Source: Macrosoma leucophasiata (taxonomy: Eukaryota > Arthropoda > Insecta > Lepidoptera > Hedylidae). From it: DNA of 64,000 nt. Under the pieces are notes generated by a model. The model made no database searches, was not told the origin of the DNA, and saw only the letters and a program-made list of their open reading frames with translations. The position numbers and the translations under genes are program-made. Positions 42,876 through 53,911 of this stretch are shown piece after piece (position 1 is the stretch's first letter; the number at the start of each line of letters is the position of its first letter). The stretch lies in NCBI GenBank assembly GCA_036365455.1, contig JAWQUS010000004.1, positions 1,743,501 through 1,807,500 on the forward strand, read 5' to 3'.

Positions 42876-43439
42876 AGTTGAGTTAAGAGATTTAAAAACA
42901 ACAACTAGGTAATATATTTCATTTGGGTTCAAAAGATTTTTGAGAGAGACTGGCGGGGTGAAAACCGTGCTCATATGAAAGTGCATACACATACACGTGC
43001 ATACACGGCATGGAACCGAAACAGTACGTGGCTGTGTGAAAGCGCTGCAAAGCGTCGGTAGATTCTGCACGAAGTTAGGGCCCATTGCTTTTTAATTTTA
43101 TCCGAATACAAAAATAAAGATATAACCTTGTATTGATTCTAGAATATTCCTTTCGATATTCAAGAAATGCATCCGCAAAATGACTCATAGTGTAAAGTAG
43201 TTTTTTTTGCATTCCTCAGTTCGTAGGTGTATAAAGTTGTTTGTTTGCCTGTCTGGTTACTGGTTGCCAGTGATCGGTTTATTTGTCTAAGCATCAGATG
43301 AGTGAGAAAAACTAACATATACCTAAATGGTAATGTAAATTGATGAGTTATCGATGCCAAACAAAGAAACAGTTGTTAGCTAAACAAAAACAAATATATA
43401 CCTATTTAAGCCTTCGTGGTTTATCGATCAGCACTATCA
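42876..43439. other. Spacer
   Basis: GTGTGAAAGCGCTGC at 43033 recurs at 23183, next to hAT-m2 copy 2. No gene seen. Confidence 0.3.
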
Positions 43440-43565
43440 TTCGAGGTTCGTTGGTTCGTTGGTTCGTTGTTTCGTCGGTTCGTCGGTTCGTTGGTTCGTC
43501 GGTTTTCGGTTTGTCGATTCGTCTGCTTGTCTTATTTGTCCGTTCGTCCGTCTGTCCAGTACTCA
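43440..43565 (+). repeat. GGTTCGTT-type minisatellite
   Basis: About ten 8-bp units GGTTCGTT / GGTTCGTC, decaying to TTCGTCCGTC at the right. Confidence 0.85.
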
Positions 43566-43689
43566 CTCAGAGACTCTTTGTACTAGAAAGCTGTAATTTA
43601 GTACGACTTATAGATAATAAGTCTCCTTTTCTTTTTCTAGGCTCTTTGTAAGTGAAGAAATGAGACATTTTACTGATATACATAAATAA

Positions 43690-43790
43690 GTATATGTATG
43701 TATGCATCTTCACGCCAAGTTCCTTATGGGGTAAACAGAGAGTGTGGAGCGCCAAATATCCCGGTCCTGACAATTAATTTTGTGATATAT
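43690..43790 (-). mobile_element. LINE-C 3' end
   Basis: Reverse copy of ...ATATTTGGCGCTCCACACTC...TTGGCGTGAAGATGCATACA. Only the last 100 bp. Confidence 0.75.
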
Positions 43791-44419
43791 ATTTTTGTAA
43801 TCCCAAATTATACTTAGATAAACTTTTTGAGTAAGATTTTTTAACAGGATCATACTTGGGACCGAAACGATATGCGGCTGCGCAGCAGCTCTTGTTTCAG
43901 CTCTTTGTTTGTGCAGTATAAACTTCTCTTGATACGTTCTTTGTTTAATAGAAAATTTATAGTGGTTATAAGACTGGAATAAACGTGTAACACATAAAAT
44001 CAGCCGGTGTGGCACGCGACCCTACCAATACGGTTTTATGACCAACCAATCTTTGGTTTTATTCCTCTATAATATACGCTATGCGCTAGCCACATTTGGT
44101 TGGTCTTTTGTACACGTCTACATATTTTATTTATTGCAATCTTTCAGTTTTTGGGTAAAATATTCTATAGCTTAGAATCTCAGAGGAATATTAAATGTAT
44201 TTGTTTTTTTTTTATACCCCGCAACGCCCTAAATGATAATATAATATATTAAGTAACGATGATGAAATGGATTACTTCACTTACGATGATGAAATCATAT
44301 ATTGTAGTAAAATGTCAAATATGTCTTTTTGAGTTAAGCCGTTAAGACATAAGAGACCGCCGGCGGCGAATGAATAATTAATTGAAATCTATATCTCATA
44401 TTTTTTCTCGCGAGCTGAT
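43791..44419. other. Spacer
   Basis: No gene or repeat recognised. Confidence 0.3.
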
Positions 44420-44463
44420 GGTTTCAAAAACGTAGGCAACATCACAGCGTCTAATCTATCTGC

Positions 44464-44676
44464 ACACCGCGGACACTCCGCCAAAATTCCATACAAACGC
44501 TTAATGTGTTCTCTATTACACAGACATCAATCAGTGATGTGTATTTGCACGTGCACCTGCATAGTACGTAGATAATACCAAACGTCGCCCATAAGAGGGG
44601 AGGAGCGGGGAAATCGGGCGGGACGTCGAAGTGTCCATTTTATACCTACGTAGTATAGTATTTTACATATTCTCTG
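44464..44676 (+). mobile_element. hAT-m2, copy 3
   Basis: 213 bp from ACACCGCGGACACTCCGCC to CATATTCTCTG. CTATCTGC duplicated exactly (44456-44463 and 44677-44684). Confidence 0.8.
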
Positions 44677-44865
44677 CTATCTGCCGCCAAATGGTAGTGT
44701 TTAGTACTATTGGGTTCCGCTTAGATGGTAATGTATGGCCCCGTAATAACTATCACAGAGACATAACAACTTAGGTCTCAAAGATGGCAGCAAATCTACA
44801 TTTTGACCTTTGGTTTTTGTGTAGTTGTCTGGATATATAATAGGCTGCAGTCATCACTTAACATC

Positions 44866-45156
44866 CAAGTTTTTTTTTACGTTTTGGAAGTGGCAAACAA
44901 GCATGCAGTACACATTGATGTTAAGTGATGACTGCAGCCTATAGACATCCACTCAATGACTAAGGTCAAATTGGCACATGCGTTACCACTCCTGAGGCCT
45001 AAGGTGTTATGCCTCTGTGCCGGAAATTACAGGGCCGTACATAACCACCTGACCGGAACACGATAGTGCTGAACACTACCATTTAGCGGCAAGTATATTA
45101 GGTAATGCGGTGGTGCCTACGCCCGCGAGCTCCGTTACTGGAGCTCTACCACGAGT
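44866..45156 (-). repeat. Fam-A full length, nested in Fam-A
   Basis: GTGGCAAACAAGCATGCAGT to GGAGCTCTACCACGAGTAA with a T9 (A tail reversed) at its left end. Confidence 0.85.
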
Positions 45157-45212
45157 AAACTGCGATGTAAACTTCATGCTTGTTTGCCACATTCGTTTCA
45201 CAAAAAAGGAAA

Positions 45213-45812
45213 ATATTACCACTAAACACTACGATGTAGCCTCACGTACATGGATAGGTAATCTAGGTACATCTTTATTTAGTTGTGTTGCATTACTGAA
45301 AAGTGTGGCTTGACCTGAATGACGCAGTAAACTCTATTTTAAAACAATGCGAGTCGGAATACTTGCCCTTGCCTTGATTGGAAACCGATTTACAATCGTT
45401 TGTTTCTTTTTTATTACGTACAAGTCTTTCTAATTAGTATGTATGCCTTGTTTTGTTTTTAGGGTACCCTACCCAAAGGGTACAAACGGGATAGATTAGA
45501 TAAACTATAGAAATGAAAAAAAATAACGATAGTCAGATAGACAGTAAGTGATTTAATTACCTAATTCTTCTAATAATCGTAATTGCCATACATGTTAATT
45601 TTTTCGCGAGATGCTGTATGGACACATTTGTGAGATTTTACACGTATGCGCGTAGGCAACTACTTAAAAAAAGAAACGTCCAAATATTTGCTGCCCCTTA
45701 AATTTTGCCGACCTAGGCCCGGGTCTACTCAGCCTATAGGGAAATCCGTCCCTGAACGGGACCCTATTACAAACCCTCTGTGGTGGTCGGTCGGTTATTG
45801 CCTACCACTACT
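45213..45812. other. Spacer
   Basis: No gene or repeat recognised. Confidence 0.3.
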
Positions 45813-45935
45813 AATCCTGGGTTGCACCAAGATTTCAAGTTAATTGTACCATTTCATAGCCTTCTCTAGGCCAACTAACAGATTTATTTAAGTTAGAGAA
45901 GGCTGTGACATGTTACAATAACGATGTGAAATGTT
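45813..45935. mobile_element. MITE-c, half copy
   Basis: TCCTGGGTTGCACCAAGATT start and the ACAGATTTATTTAAGTTAGA block. The right end is replaced by SINE-5S. Confidence 0.6.
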
Positions 45936-46275
45936 ATAATACGTCCCACTGCTGGGTACAAGTCTCTCCCCTTTTTGGGGGGAGGCCTGGCGCTTACTCC
46001 ACCACGCTGCTCTAATACGGATTGGTGGAGAAGGGTTAGTGGCCATCCCGCTGTCGGATGTTTTTCACACCGCCCATAAAGCCTCCGACAAAGTTTAACG
46101 ACTGCTATCTATCGATAGCAACCGGGACCGACGGCTTTACGTGCCCTCCGAAGCACCGAAACGCGCATTTTAATTTGCCACTAGCGGTCACCCATCACAT
46201 ACCCGACCGCGCCTGTATTGCTTAACCGAGTAGATCGCTTCAGATCTACACCAGCCGTGGGGCCATGCGCGTTTC
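45936..46275 (-). mobile_element. SINE-5S, nearly full length
   Basis: Reverse: tail ACGTCCCACTGCTGGGTAC...CCCCTTTTTGGGG, body, and 5S head GCGGTCACCCATCACATACC / CGACCGCGCCTGTATTGC. Confidence 0.85.
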
Positions 46276-46884
46276 ACTGGTGTTTTACCAAGAGTAAAAA
46301 CCAGATTTTAAACAATATCAACATTTTTGCGTTTAACATCTGTGTTAAAATTAAACTGTGGCAATAAAGTTATAAGGAAGGTCAATGTCCAGAGTAAGGG
46401 TAGTGGTATACAGTGTACAGAAATAACACTGTTTACACTACCGGCCATTGTGAATTGAACACTGTATACAGCGTGTTCGGGTAAATGTACAAACGTATTT
46501 ATGTTTTGATAATTAAATTCCCGAATCGTGTATCTTTGTGGATTCATCTTTATTTACGTTACATTTACTGATTTATGCCACGAATCAGCAGTTCATTCAA
46601 ATTTTGATTTCGGCTGTGTTTCATTTCATTAATATTGTTGCAAAGCCACAAAGTAGGTATTTTCTTTGTGTTTGTAACGATGCAAACAAACCATTTTTAT
46701 TTAAAGTGAAAACTTCTTTATATTTGTCGGGCACTTTTTGTGATGGGTTAAAAATGTTAATCTCGCGTCAGGACACGTGACGTGGTAGAAAATTCGTAAG
46801 ACGGAGGGAGAGTTGACCGCCGGTGCGGCGTAGGAGAGGAAGTAGCTCCCTCTCTTTCTACTGCGTGGCGAAAATGATTATATT
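46276..46884. other. Spacer
   Basis: GTATACAGTGT and ACACTGTATACAG near 46408-46470 face each other and may be a worn inverted repeat. No gene seen. Confidence 0.3.
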
Positions 46885-47112
46885 TTTTTTATGTAATAAA
46901 AGTGGCAAACAAGCATGCAGTTCACATTGATCGTAAGTGTTGACTGCAGCCTATAGACAATTTCCGGCACTGACATAACACCTTAGGCTTCAGGAGTGGT
47001 AACGCATCTGCATTTTGACCTTGGTCTTTCTGTGGGTGTCTATAGGCTGCAGTCATCATTTAACATCAATGTGAACTGCACGCCTGTTTGCCACTTCCAT
47101 TACAGAAAAAAA
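46885..47112. repeat. Inverted pair of Fam-A 3' halves
   Basis: Reverse piece 46885-46962 meets forward piece 46963-47112 at CTATAGACAATTTCCGGCAC, giving a foldback of about 75 bp per arm. Confidence 0.8.
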
Positions 47113-47389
47113 ACATTTATAATTAACTGGCAAACCAATCAGTCCAAACGGAAGCTGCCCGTGACATGCTCGTTAAGGTCTAGTGTAAGAGCTCGTGACA
47201 AATTTGGAACAGGTGTTTTGATCTCACGGTTACATATATTGCGAAGAGAGAAAATATTTTTTTAATTGAAATTAATATTTTCAAATATTTTTTAGATAGT
47301 GTGGTCATAATTGCTATTTACTGTATAGGCAAAGATAAACAAAGAAAAACTAGCTCTCTACTGATTATTTCTATGGGACTTCCTTATTA

Positions 47390-47524
47390 TTTTTTTTATG
47401 TTATGGAAGTCGCAAACAAGCATGCAGTTCACATTGATGTTAAGTGATGACTGCAACCTATAGACACCTACACGAAGACCAAAGTCCAAATGCTTGCCTT
47501 AGGTGTTATTACAGGGCCATTTAT
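47390..47524 (-). repeat. Fam-A with internal deletion
   Basis: GTCGCAAACAAGCATGCAG to GTTATTACAGGGCCA. Confidence 0.8.
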
Positions 47525-47546
47525 GGGGGTTAATATAATTAAAACA

Positions 47547-47697
47547 TGGATGGGTCAAAAGTCTTAGGAATCGGCGTGCATGTATGAAGAGAATGATGAA
47601 GGTAGACGAGGCACGAGAGGTTTGTCTGAACCGGGATATCTGGCGCTCTACACTCTCTGCCTACCCCGTTAGGGACCTGGCGTGAAGATACATACAT
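47547..47697 (+). mobile_element. LINE-C 3' end
   Basis: GGGTCAAAAGTCTTAGGAAT to GGCGTGAAGATACATACATA, nearly identical to 57065-57213. Confidence 0.85.
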
Positions 47698-47896
47698 ATA
47701 AAACATAATAATATGCGTTGATAACTACAAAACAATTTTATTTTTAAGTTCTATTCAATAGTAAGTGAGCCTATGGATATACCGATGTACTATATCGTCG
47801 GGCATATCATTCGGCGGAAAAATATTACAATTAAATTAAAAATATCATCACCAGGTGATGATATTTGATGATGATCAACCATGATTGACCATGATC

Positions 47897-48171
47897 ACTG
47901 GTGGTAGAGCTTCAGTGACGGAGCTCGCGGGCGTAGGCACCACCGCATTACCTAATATACTTGCCGCTAAATGGTAGTGTTCAGCACTATCGTGTTCCGG
48001 TCAGGTGGTAATGTACGGCCCCCCTAACACCTTAGGCCTCAGGAGTGGTAACGCATCTGCATTTTGACCTTGGTTTTCATGTGCGTGTCTATAGGCTGCA
48101 GTCATCACTTAACATCAATGTGAATTGCATGCTTGTTTGCCACGCCCATTACATAAAAAAAAAAAACTAAT
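47897..48171 (+). repeat. Fam-A, nearly full length
   Basis: TCACTGGTGGTAGAGCTTC to GCCCATTACATAAAAAA, missing a 25-bp block after GTACGGCC. Confidence 0.85.
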
Positions 48172-48573
48172 CCGCTACCATCTCTCAGTCTATGCAATCC
48201 AGAATATTTTTTGCATCAAACCTAAATCGCTTTTAAATCTCATTAGTATCATCGATCATTTAATATTAATTATAACAATCTAAACTCTATTTCCTGTCCC
48301 TTCAACTATATTCCTATCTCTATCAACTTAATTAAAACGGTCCGTTAATTGAATGCTACCACAGTTATAATGCACTGTTAGTATTTTATCCTTTTTTCTA
48401 GATAAGTTATGTTTAAAATGTGCTCCTCGGAGCTCTGTGGAGCCCCAGGGACATCAAAACATATGTCAGGGCTTCGCGATAATAACATTTACAATAAGTA
48501 GTATGAGGGGAAATTATACATTCTACTGATATACTTACTAACATTAGCATATTGTATTTAGTTTATTATAAAG
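48172..48573. other. AT-rich spacer
   Basis: Nothing recognised. Confidence 0.3.
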
Positions 48574-48892
48574 TATTTTTTATTTTAAAGAAAAATGGAA
48601 AGAAAAATTTGACTTCAGGCGAGACTCGAACTCGCGGCCTACTGGGAATCTAGTCCAGCCGCTCTTCCAATTGAGCTACTGAAGTCCTGCCCGATTTGTC
48701 AAATCTTTCCTTCACATTTATTGCATTGCTTTATGGTAGCAGCAGCGCCATCTATTACCAACTATGCTAGTTATGCAGTTAGTTCGAGTCTCGCCTGAAG
48801 TCAAATTTTTCATTCCATTTTTCTTTAAAATAAAATATTTTTCACAAGCATGTGTTAATGCGAAATAATATAAAAACAATTATATAGTATTA
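48574..48892 (-). mobile_element. tRNA-IR foldback element
   Basis: Intact reverse tRNA-like unit (CTCGAACTCGCGGCCTACTG, GCCGCTCTTCCAATTGAGC), spacer GTAGCAGCAGCGCCATC, then a forward half unit (TTAGTTCGAGTCTCGCCTG) and the right terminal repeat CACAAGCATGTGTTAATGCG. Mirror of the 12.2-kb copy. Confidence 0.8.
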
Positions 48893-49127
48893 CCTAATAC
48901 ACTTGCCGCTAAATGGTAGTGTTCAGCACTATCGTGTTCCGTTCAGGTGGTAATGTACGGCCCTGTAATTTCCGGCACAGAGGCATAACACCTTAGGCCT
49001 CAGGAGTGGTAACGTATCTGCATTTTCACCTTGGTCTTTTTGTGAGTGTCTATAGGCTGCAGTCATTTCTTAACATCAATGTGAACTGCATGCTTGTTTG
49101 CCACTTCCATGAACATAAAAAAAAATA
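48893..49127 (+). repeat. Fam-A lacking first 50 bp
   Basis: TATTACCTAATACACTTGCC to CCATGAACATAAAAAA, directly joined to the tRNA-IR element. Confidence 0.8.
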
Positions 49128-49561
49128 TCGTGTTATAAATGTATTTTTTTCTTTAGCTTGTAATTTGACATGTATATCAATTGTTATTCACCTTAATTTA
49201 TTTTGTTTGTTTTGGACATGGCATAAGAGGTGCCTGTCACCTTAAATGAATTTCTGATTCGATTGAAAAAAAAAGGGTTGCCTGTAAACTCTGTAAAGAT
49301 GGTTTACAGTAGATATTAACGTGATATCGCCATAAGAAAATATTGATGAAAAAATGTATACCTATCTACTTTTAAGAATTGAATATAGGTATGTAGATGA
49401 TTCACAAGCCGAACGCTGAGGTCGTTCGTGCAACTCTATCGCTTGTTCTGCGTTCTCGCTTGCACAATTGGCATAAGGTCTTATTACACGACACGGTATT
49501 CAGCGTCCGGCAGAAAGGGTGGGCGTGGCCTCGCACCGGGTTGCCGCTTATTACCCTATCC
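49128..49561. other. Spacer with two small repeats
   Basis: 49165-49250 matches part of the 22.2-kb hairpin region in reverse. 49440-49510 (CACAATTGGCATAAGGTC, CACGGTATTCAG) recurs near 18965-19005. A short frame at 49402-49638 is not supported. Confidence 0.4.
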
Positions 49562-50195
49562 CAATGGTTCTCAAACTTTTTAAATGACGGAACCCTTTTG
49601 AGAATAAAAATACTTGATGGAAACCTACAATAAAACAACTGTTATTATAAGTGTATTTTTTATTAATCAGCATAATAAAAGTACAATGTAACAGTTACTA
49701 ATTATTATTTACTTCACCACTTGGCAAGGACAATAATAGAAAACATTAAAAAAGAAAAAAATCTAACTAGTGGGAGGTATGAAACTGTTTTTTTATTTTT
49801 CATCATTTTATTTTTCATCAATTGGTTGATATTAGGTTTGATGGAAGAAAGTTGGAGTCTCATATCAGCTTCGGCGTCCAGTCTATTGCGATATTTGTTT
49901 TCGTGGCTGCGTAGGTAGAGAATCCTGTTTCGCACAAATATGTAATTGGGAACGGGAGAAGAATATCCAGAGCCATTTGGCCATGCATTGCAAATTCATC
50001 TTGGATTCTGCTCCAAAAATCATTGACAGGCGTCGTTTTGAACAGTGACTCCATACTTGTGTCTGATGACATTTCTAAAAGAGATTCATATATTTCGTTT
50101 GACATGTTTTCAAGCTTTTCCAAGTTGAGTAAAAAAGGATTATGAATCCATGAATTCACTTTAATTTTTGTATTGTGTTCTTCGGGAAAATATAT
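49562..50195 (-). pseudogene. hAT transposase C-terminus with element end
   Basis: On the reverse strand the frame reads YFPEEHNTKIKVNSWIHNPF, then SLLEMSSDTSMESLFKT, VNDFWSRIQDEF and the hAT C-terminal dimerisation motif LLPFPITYLCETGFSTYAAT. It then needs a one-base shift near 49900 to continue KYRNRLDAEADMRLQLSSIK and PNINQL. The left end (CAATGGTTCTCAAACTTTTT) looks like a hAT terminal repeat. Relatives in animals are ZBED5/SCAND3-like transposases. The catalytic core and zinc finger are absent, so it is a dead 3' fragment. Confidence 0.8.
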
Positions 50196-50472
50196 TTATA
50201 TTTTATATAGCTATATATTATATATTTTTTGAGATCAAAAAAGCAGGTTTTATGCTCGACGGTATGTATGCATTTTTTGTGTATGTTCACAGATTACTCC
50301 ATCAGTCATGGACCGATTTTTAAAATTTCTTGTGTACACTTCGAAGTTGGTTCCATTGGCACCGAGTTGGGATCTAATGATGACATCATTGTATCTTGCT
50401 CACATTAATTTCTAAGTATCCCGCCACCACTGTACTAGACTACTGACTCTACTGAGGCAGTCAAACACAATA

Positions 50473-51025
50473 CAGTGCTTATCAAGAAATATAGCACATC
50501 GAACCTATTAAAGAGACAATCGGCTAGTTTCGGCTTCATAGAGCGTTATCTCTGCTGCACACTGCCTATGTAAGCATCCGTAGTCCGGTATCGGACAAAA
50601 CTTGATCAAAATCATAGAGCAACACGGGCCACCGGCCGCGGCGGACTGGAGGGCAGTAGCCATAGCGTTTATTACCGATGCAAAACAGTCTGTAATTTTT
50701 TTCGGGGAGAAATGCGTTCGACACTCACGCACACTACAAAAATCGTCTATTACTACGAAACTCACACCTTGACTTTAACAAAATACAGAAACAATTTCAC
50801 GCATACATTTAAACATCTAGGCGACAGGTAAAGGCCTATTTGGGCTTGTACTTTGACAGAGGGGAAAGCCTGCATATGGCTACTCCCCTCCGGGGTTTGT
50901 TCTATGATCAAAATGGTCGACAAACATCAAATAGGTAAGGTGCGAAAGAGATAACGCTCTACAGATCCGAAATAAGCCGACGTCTCTTCCTGAGGTCGAT
51001 GTGCATTATTTCTTGTTTGATACTG
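50473..51025 (+). mobile_element. MAR-m1 with hAT-m1 nested inside
   Basis: Ends CAGTGCTTATCAAGAAATAT and the reverse of TCTTGTTTGATACTG, flanked by TA on both sides (50471-50472 and 51026-51027). Without the nested element it is about 250 bp, like 61410-61633. No transposase. Confidence 0.8.
50613..50906 (+). mobile_element. hAT-m1, complete, in MAR-m1
   Basis: 294 bp from CATAGAGCAACACGGGCC to GGGTTTGTTCTATG. ATCAAAAT duplicated exactly (50605-50612 and 50907-50914); an 8-bp duplication is the hAT hallmark. Subterminal CCGGCCGCGGCGGACTGGAG is diagnostic for the family. Confidence 0.9.
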
Positions 51026-51367
51026 TACCATCTTCTACATACATTCGTTTTAAAAAGTCTCTTAGAAGAAAGGTAATCGTGCATTTGGGCGTTTTATGTC
51101 CGTTTACAACCTTACCTTATTATAAACACGCTGAAAGCAATATTTCCCTGAAAAACAATCCTCATTTGTATATTAACACATAAAAATACAAACACGTACA
51201 AATAATGTTTTTCTTACTTCCATGCATCATCACTAAGATCGACCTTCTGAAATGAATTTTGTAAATAAATACCAAAGTTCAAAAATACAGTGGCATTAAA
51301 TGGAATGCCAGGTTTACAATACTCCTATGTCAAATTTTGGTTCGTGTTAAACTAAAATGATTTTTTA
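51026..51367. other. Spacer
   Basis: Nothing recognised. Confidence 0.3.
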
Positions 51368-51574
51368 CTGGTGGTAGACTTCCAGTGTAGACTCGCATTA
51401 CCTAATCTATCTGTTGCCAAATGGTAGTGTTCAGCACTATCTTGTTCCGGTTATATAGTAATGTATGGCCCCGTAATAATTATCACAGAGACATAACAAC
51501 TATGGTCTCTGGGGTGGCAACACCTGCATTAAGACGTTTGGCGTTTGTGTAGATGTCTATAGGCAGCAGTCATC
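51368..51574 (+). repeat. Fam-A 5' part, second subfamily
   Basis: TTACTGGTGGTAGACTTCC to GGCAGCAGTCATCC, where LINE-CR1 sequence takes over. No Fam-A sequence resumes on the right. Confidence 0.75.
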
Positions 51575-52153
51575 CGGGGCAGCTACTACAGGTCTATAAG
51601 GCTCAAGTGCGGTCCCAAATCTGCTGCTCTCATCTATGGGTCTATCTATGGTATGCCCCATAATACCAACTTGGTCCACTTGACTCCCTACAAATACGCG
51701 CGGTTCGTATTGTTAATGATCCAGAACTTACTGACAGGCTCGAACATCTGAGCCTGCGCAGAGGCATTGGGAGTCTATGCGTATATACCGTCTCTTCAAT
51801 GGTTAGTGCTCTGATGAACCGTTCGACATGGTGCCACCGTCTCCTTTCCTACACCGTACTACCCGCCGAAGAGAAAAGTTCCACCCTCACCGACTGGTAG
51901 TGCCTAACGGTGCGGTTTTCAGGTTCGTTTCTGCCCAGAACGTGTAAATTGTGGAACGAACTTCCCTCTGAGGTGTTCCCTCGGTGCTACAATATGAGGT
52001 TCTTCAAAAATGGCGTCAAAAGAGTCCTTCAGGGCTGGCAGCGCGTTGGCAACTCCCCTCCCCTGGCGTTGCAAATGTTCATAGGCGACGGCAACGACGT
52101 GACCAATTTCCATCAGGTGACCCGTCTGCTTGTCTGTCAACTTAATGACATAA
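51575..52153 (+). mobile_element. LINE-CR1 3' fragment
   Basis: GGCAGCTACTACAGGTCTAT, broken C-terminal ORF (KLWNELPSEVFPRCYN, GVKRVLQGWQRVGN), GACCCGTCTGCTTGTCTGTC and ACATAAAAAAA. Confidence 0.85.
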
Positions 52154-52594
52154 AAAAAGGTTTGATATTATGATCACCTCAAAACAATTCCATTCTAATA
52201 AGGGCATGTCTTAATTTTAAATCAGATAATTACATTATTCAATAATGTCACGTCCAAAAGAATTATATTACGAGCGACGTATTTGATATGAACTAGAATG
52301 GTCGGAGTTACGGGTACTACGTCTGAACGGACCAAAAAGAATGGACCCTAGTCCATTCGGCCGTAATCAAAAATCGTCTACGTCTCAACGGACCGGTCAT
52401 AAAATATTGTTAACAAATGTATACATGGAGTACATTCGAGTGCAAAAGTTATAAATTGAAATACTTAAGTCTTAATTTTTTTCTTTATAAAAACAATGCT
52501 TTACACTTTCTGCCTACCCCGTTAGGGACCTGGCGTGAAGATACATATATATACATATATAAAAATAATCAAGCGCTTAAACATATTGATAAAA
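52154..52594. other. Spacer with LINE-C tip
   Basis: 52501-52560 is the last 45 bp of LINE-C (TCTGCCTACCCCGTTAGGG...GATACATATATATAC). The 52310-52400 stretch (GGACCAAAAAGAATGGACC) recurs in reverse near 53640-53700. Confidence 0.5.
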
Positions 52595-53340
52595 AAAAAC
52601 CCGGTCAAGTGCGTGTTGGGCCACGCGCAGTGTAGAGTTCCGTAATTTTTGGGTTTGATTAATGTAGAAATTAAAGAAAAATTGGCTTCGGTTCGATTTT
52701 TTCAGGTTTGATTCCTGCCCGAAGTCAAATTATTATTTCCGTTTTTTGTTTTAATTTCTAAAGTTCACTCGCATGTGTTATTGCGAAAAATAAATAGTAC
52801 AATTGATTAATCTAATGAAAAAATATATAAATATTTTCTATGGAGTTGTTCAAAACTTTCGAGTATTATATTTGGTGGACTAATACTACGCAAAATTGTA
52901 AAGCCAACTTAGGTGTGATAATTTTCCTTTTTATTTCGTTATATGTAGCTACTATTGCCGCAACGTTTGAATTTCTAACAACAACCGTTTAGTTGGCAGA
53001 GAGAGGGGGGGGGACACTTGACTCTATCGAAAATTGACACTTTAAAGCTTAATAAGTCATGAACAGTTAACTAAATGATGTAAGCACACCCCTAACATTT
53101 TTGAAAGACCTATTCAACGATATCCCACACTATATGGAAAAATTAAAAAAAACCTATATAATTTTATTTTTCATGATTTTATTACACTACTTTGTCGGCG
53201 TGATTAAGGTGTACACTTGTGCCAAATTTCAAGTCTCTAGTACCAATAGTTTTTGCGCTAAACCGCAGACGGACGGAGAGACAGACAGACGGACATGGCG
53301 AAATTATAAGGGTTCCTTGTTTACTCCGAAACCTTAAAAA
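52595..53340 (+). repeat. Repeat G, nearly complete
   Basis: ACCCGGTCAAGTGCGTGTTG, GGGCCACGCGCAGTGTAGAG, ... GACGGACGGAGAGACAGACA, ATTATAAGGGTTCC. It resembles dispersed repeats known from lepidopteran genomes. Interrupted by a tRNA-like insertion. Class uncertain. Confidence 0.65.
52667..52803 (+). mobile_element. tRNA-IR-like insertion in repeat G
   Basis: TTGATTAATGTA (52655-52666) and TTGATTAATCTA (52804-52815) flank a GCTTCGGTTCG...CCGAAGTCAAATTATTATTT segment ending near CGCATGTGTTATTGCG. The intact repeat G at 33700 lacks it. Confidence 0.65.
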
Positions 53341-53911
53341 ACACTGATTGCATATTATTATGAACCTTCTTTTCGCCACTCCTCTGACGTAACAGATATA
53401 CTGCCTGCTTGTGATTGGTTGATAAGAAAGGGTCATTGTTGAGTTAGGTACCTGAAGTCGTGCCAACTAGAAACGAAGATGTTAACGATTTTGTGTACTT
53501 AGATTACAACTATTAGATTAAATACTACTTTAAATATCTAAATATTTTGTAGTGAAAATGTAGAAACCATACGACTGTTACGCATGTATGTGACTGTACT
53601 TTTATATTATTTTATGACCGGGCCGTTGGGACGTAGACGTTTTTTGATTACGGCCGAATGGACTATGGTCCATTCTCTTTGGTCCGTTCAGACGTAGTAC
53701 CCGGAGTTACAACGATGTATCGAAACCCCGTTGAAATTGATGCTGAATTATCGATGTTTATATTTTTTTCCAATATCGATGTAATTTTGTTACAGTTTTT
53801 ATCAACAATAGATATGAAAAAAAATCGGCTTTTTCATACTTTGATCTAATTAAAATACGCTTAGCTCCATAGCCCCGCCCTAGTTATAAACCTGTGTCAG
53901 AGAATATGTAA
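53341..53911. other. Spacer
   Basis: 53620-53705 (CGTAGACGTTTTTTGATTAC, AATGGACTATGGTCCATTC) is the reverse of 52310-52390. No gene seen. Confidence 0.4.

Larger units (their letters stand above)
44420..45212 (+). repeat. Fam-A (second subfamily) with two nested insertions
   Basis: Host pieces are 44420-44463, 44677-44865 and 45157-45212 (GATGTAAACTTCATGCTTGT...TTTCACAAAAAA). The insertions are hAT-m2 copy 3 and a reverse full-length Fam-A of the other subfamily. Confidence 0.8.
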
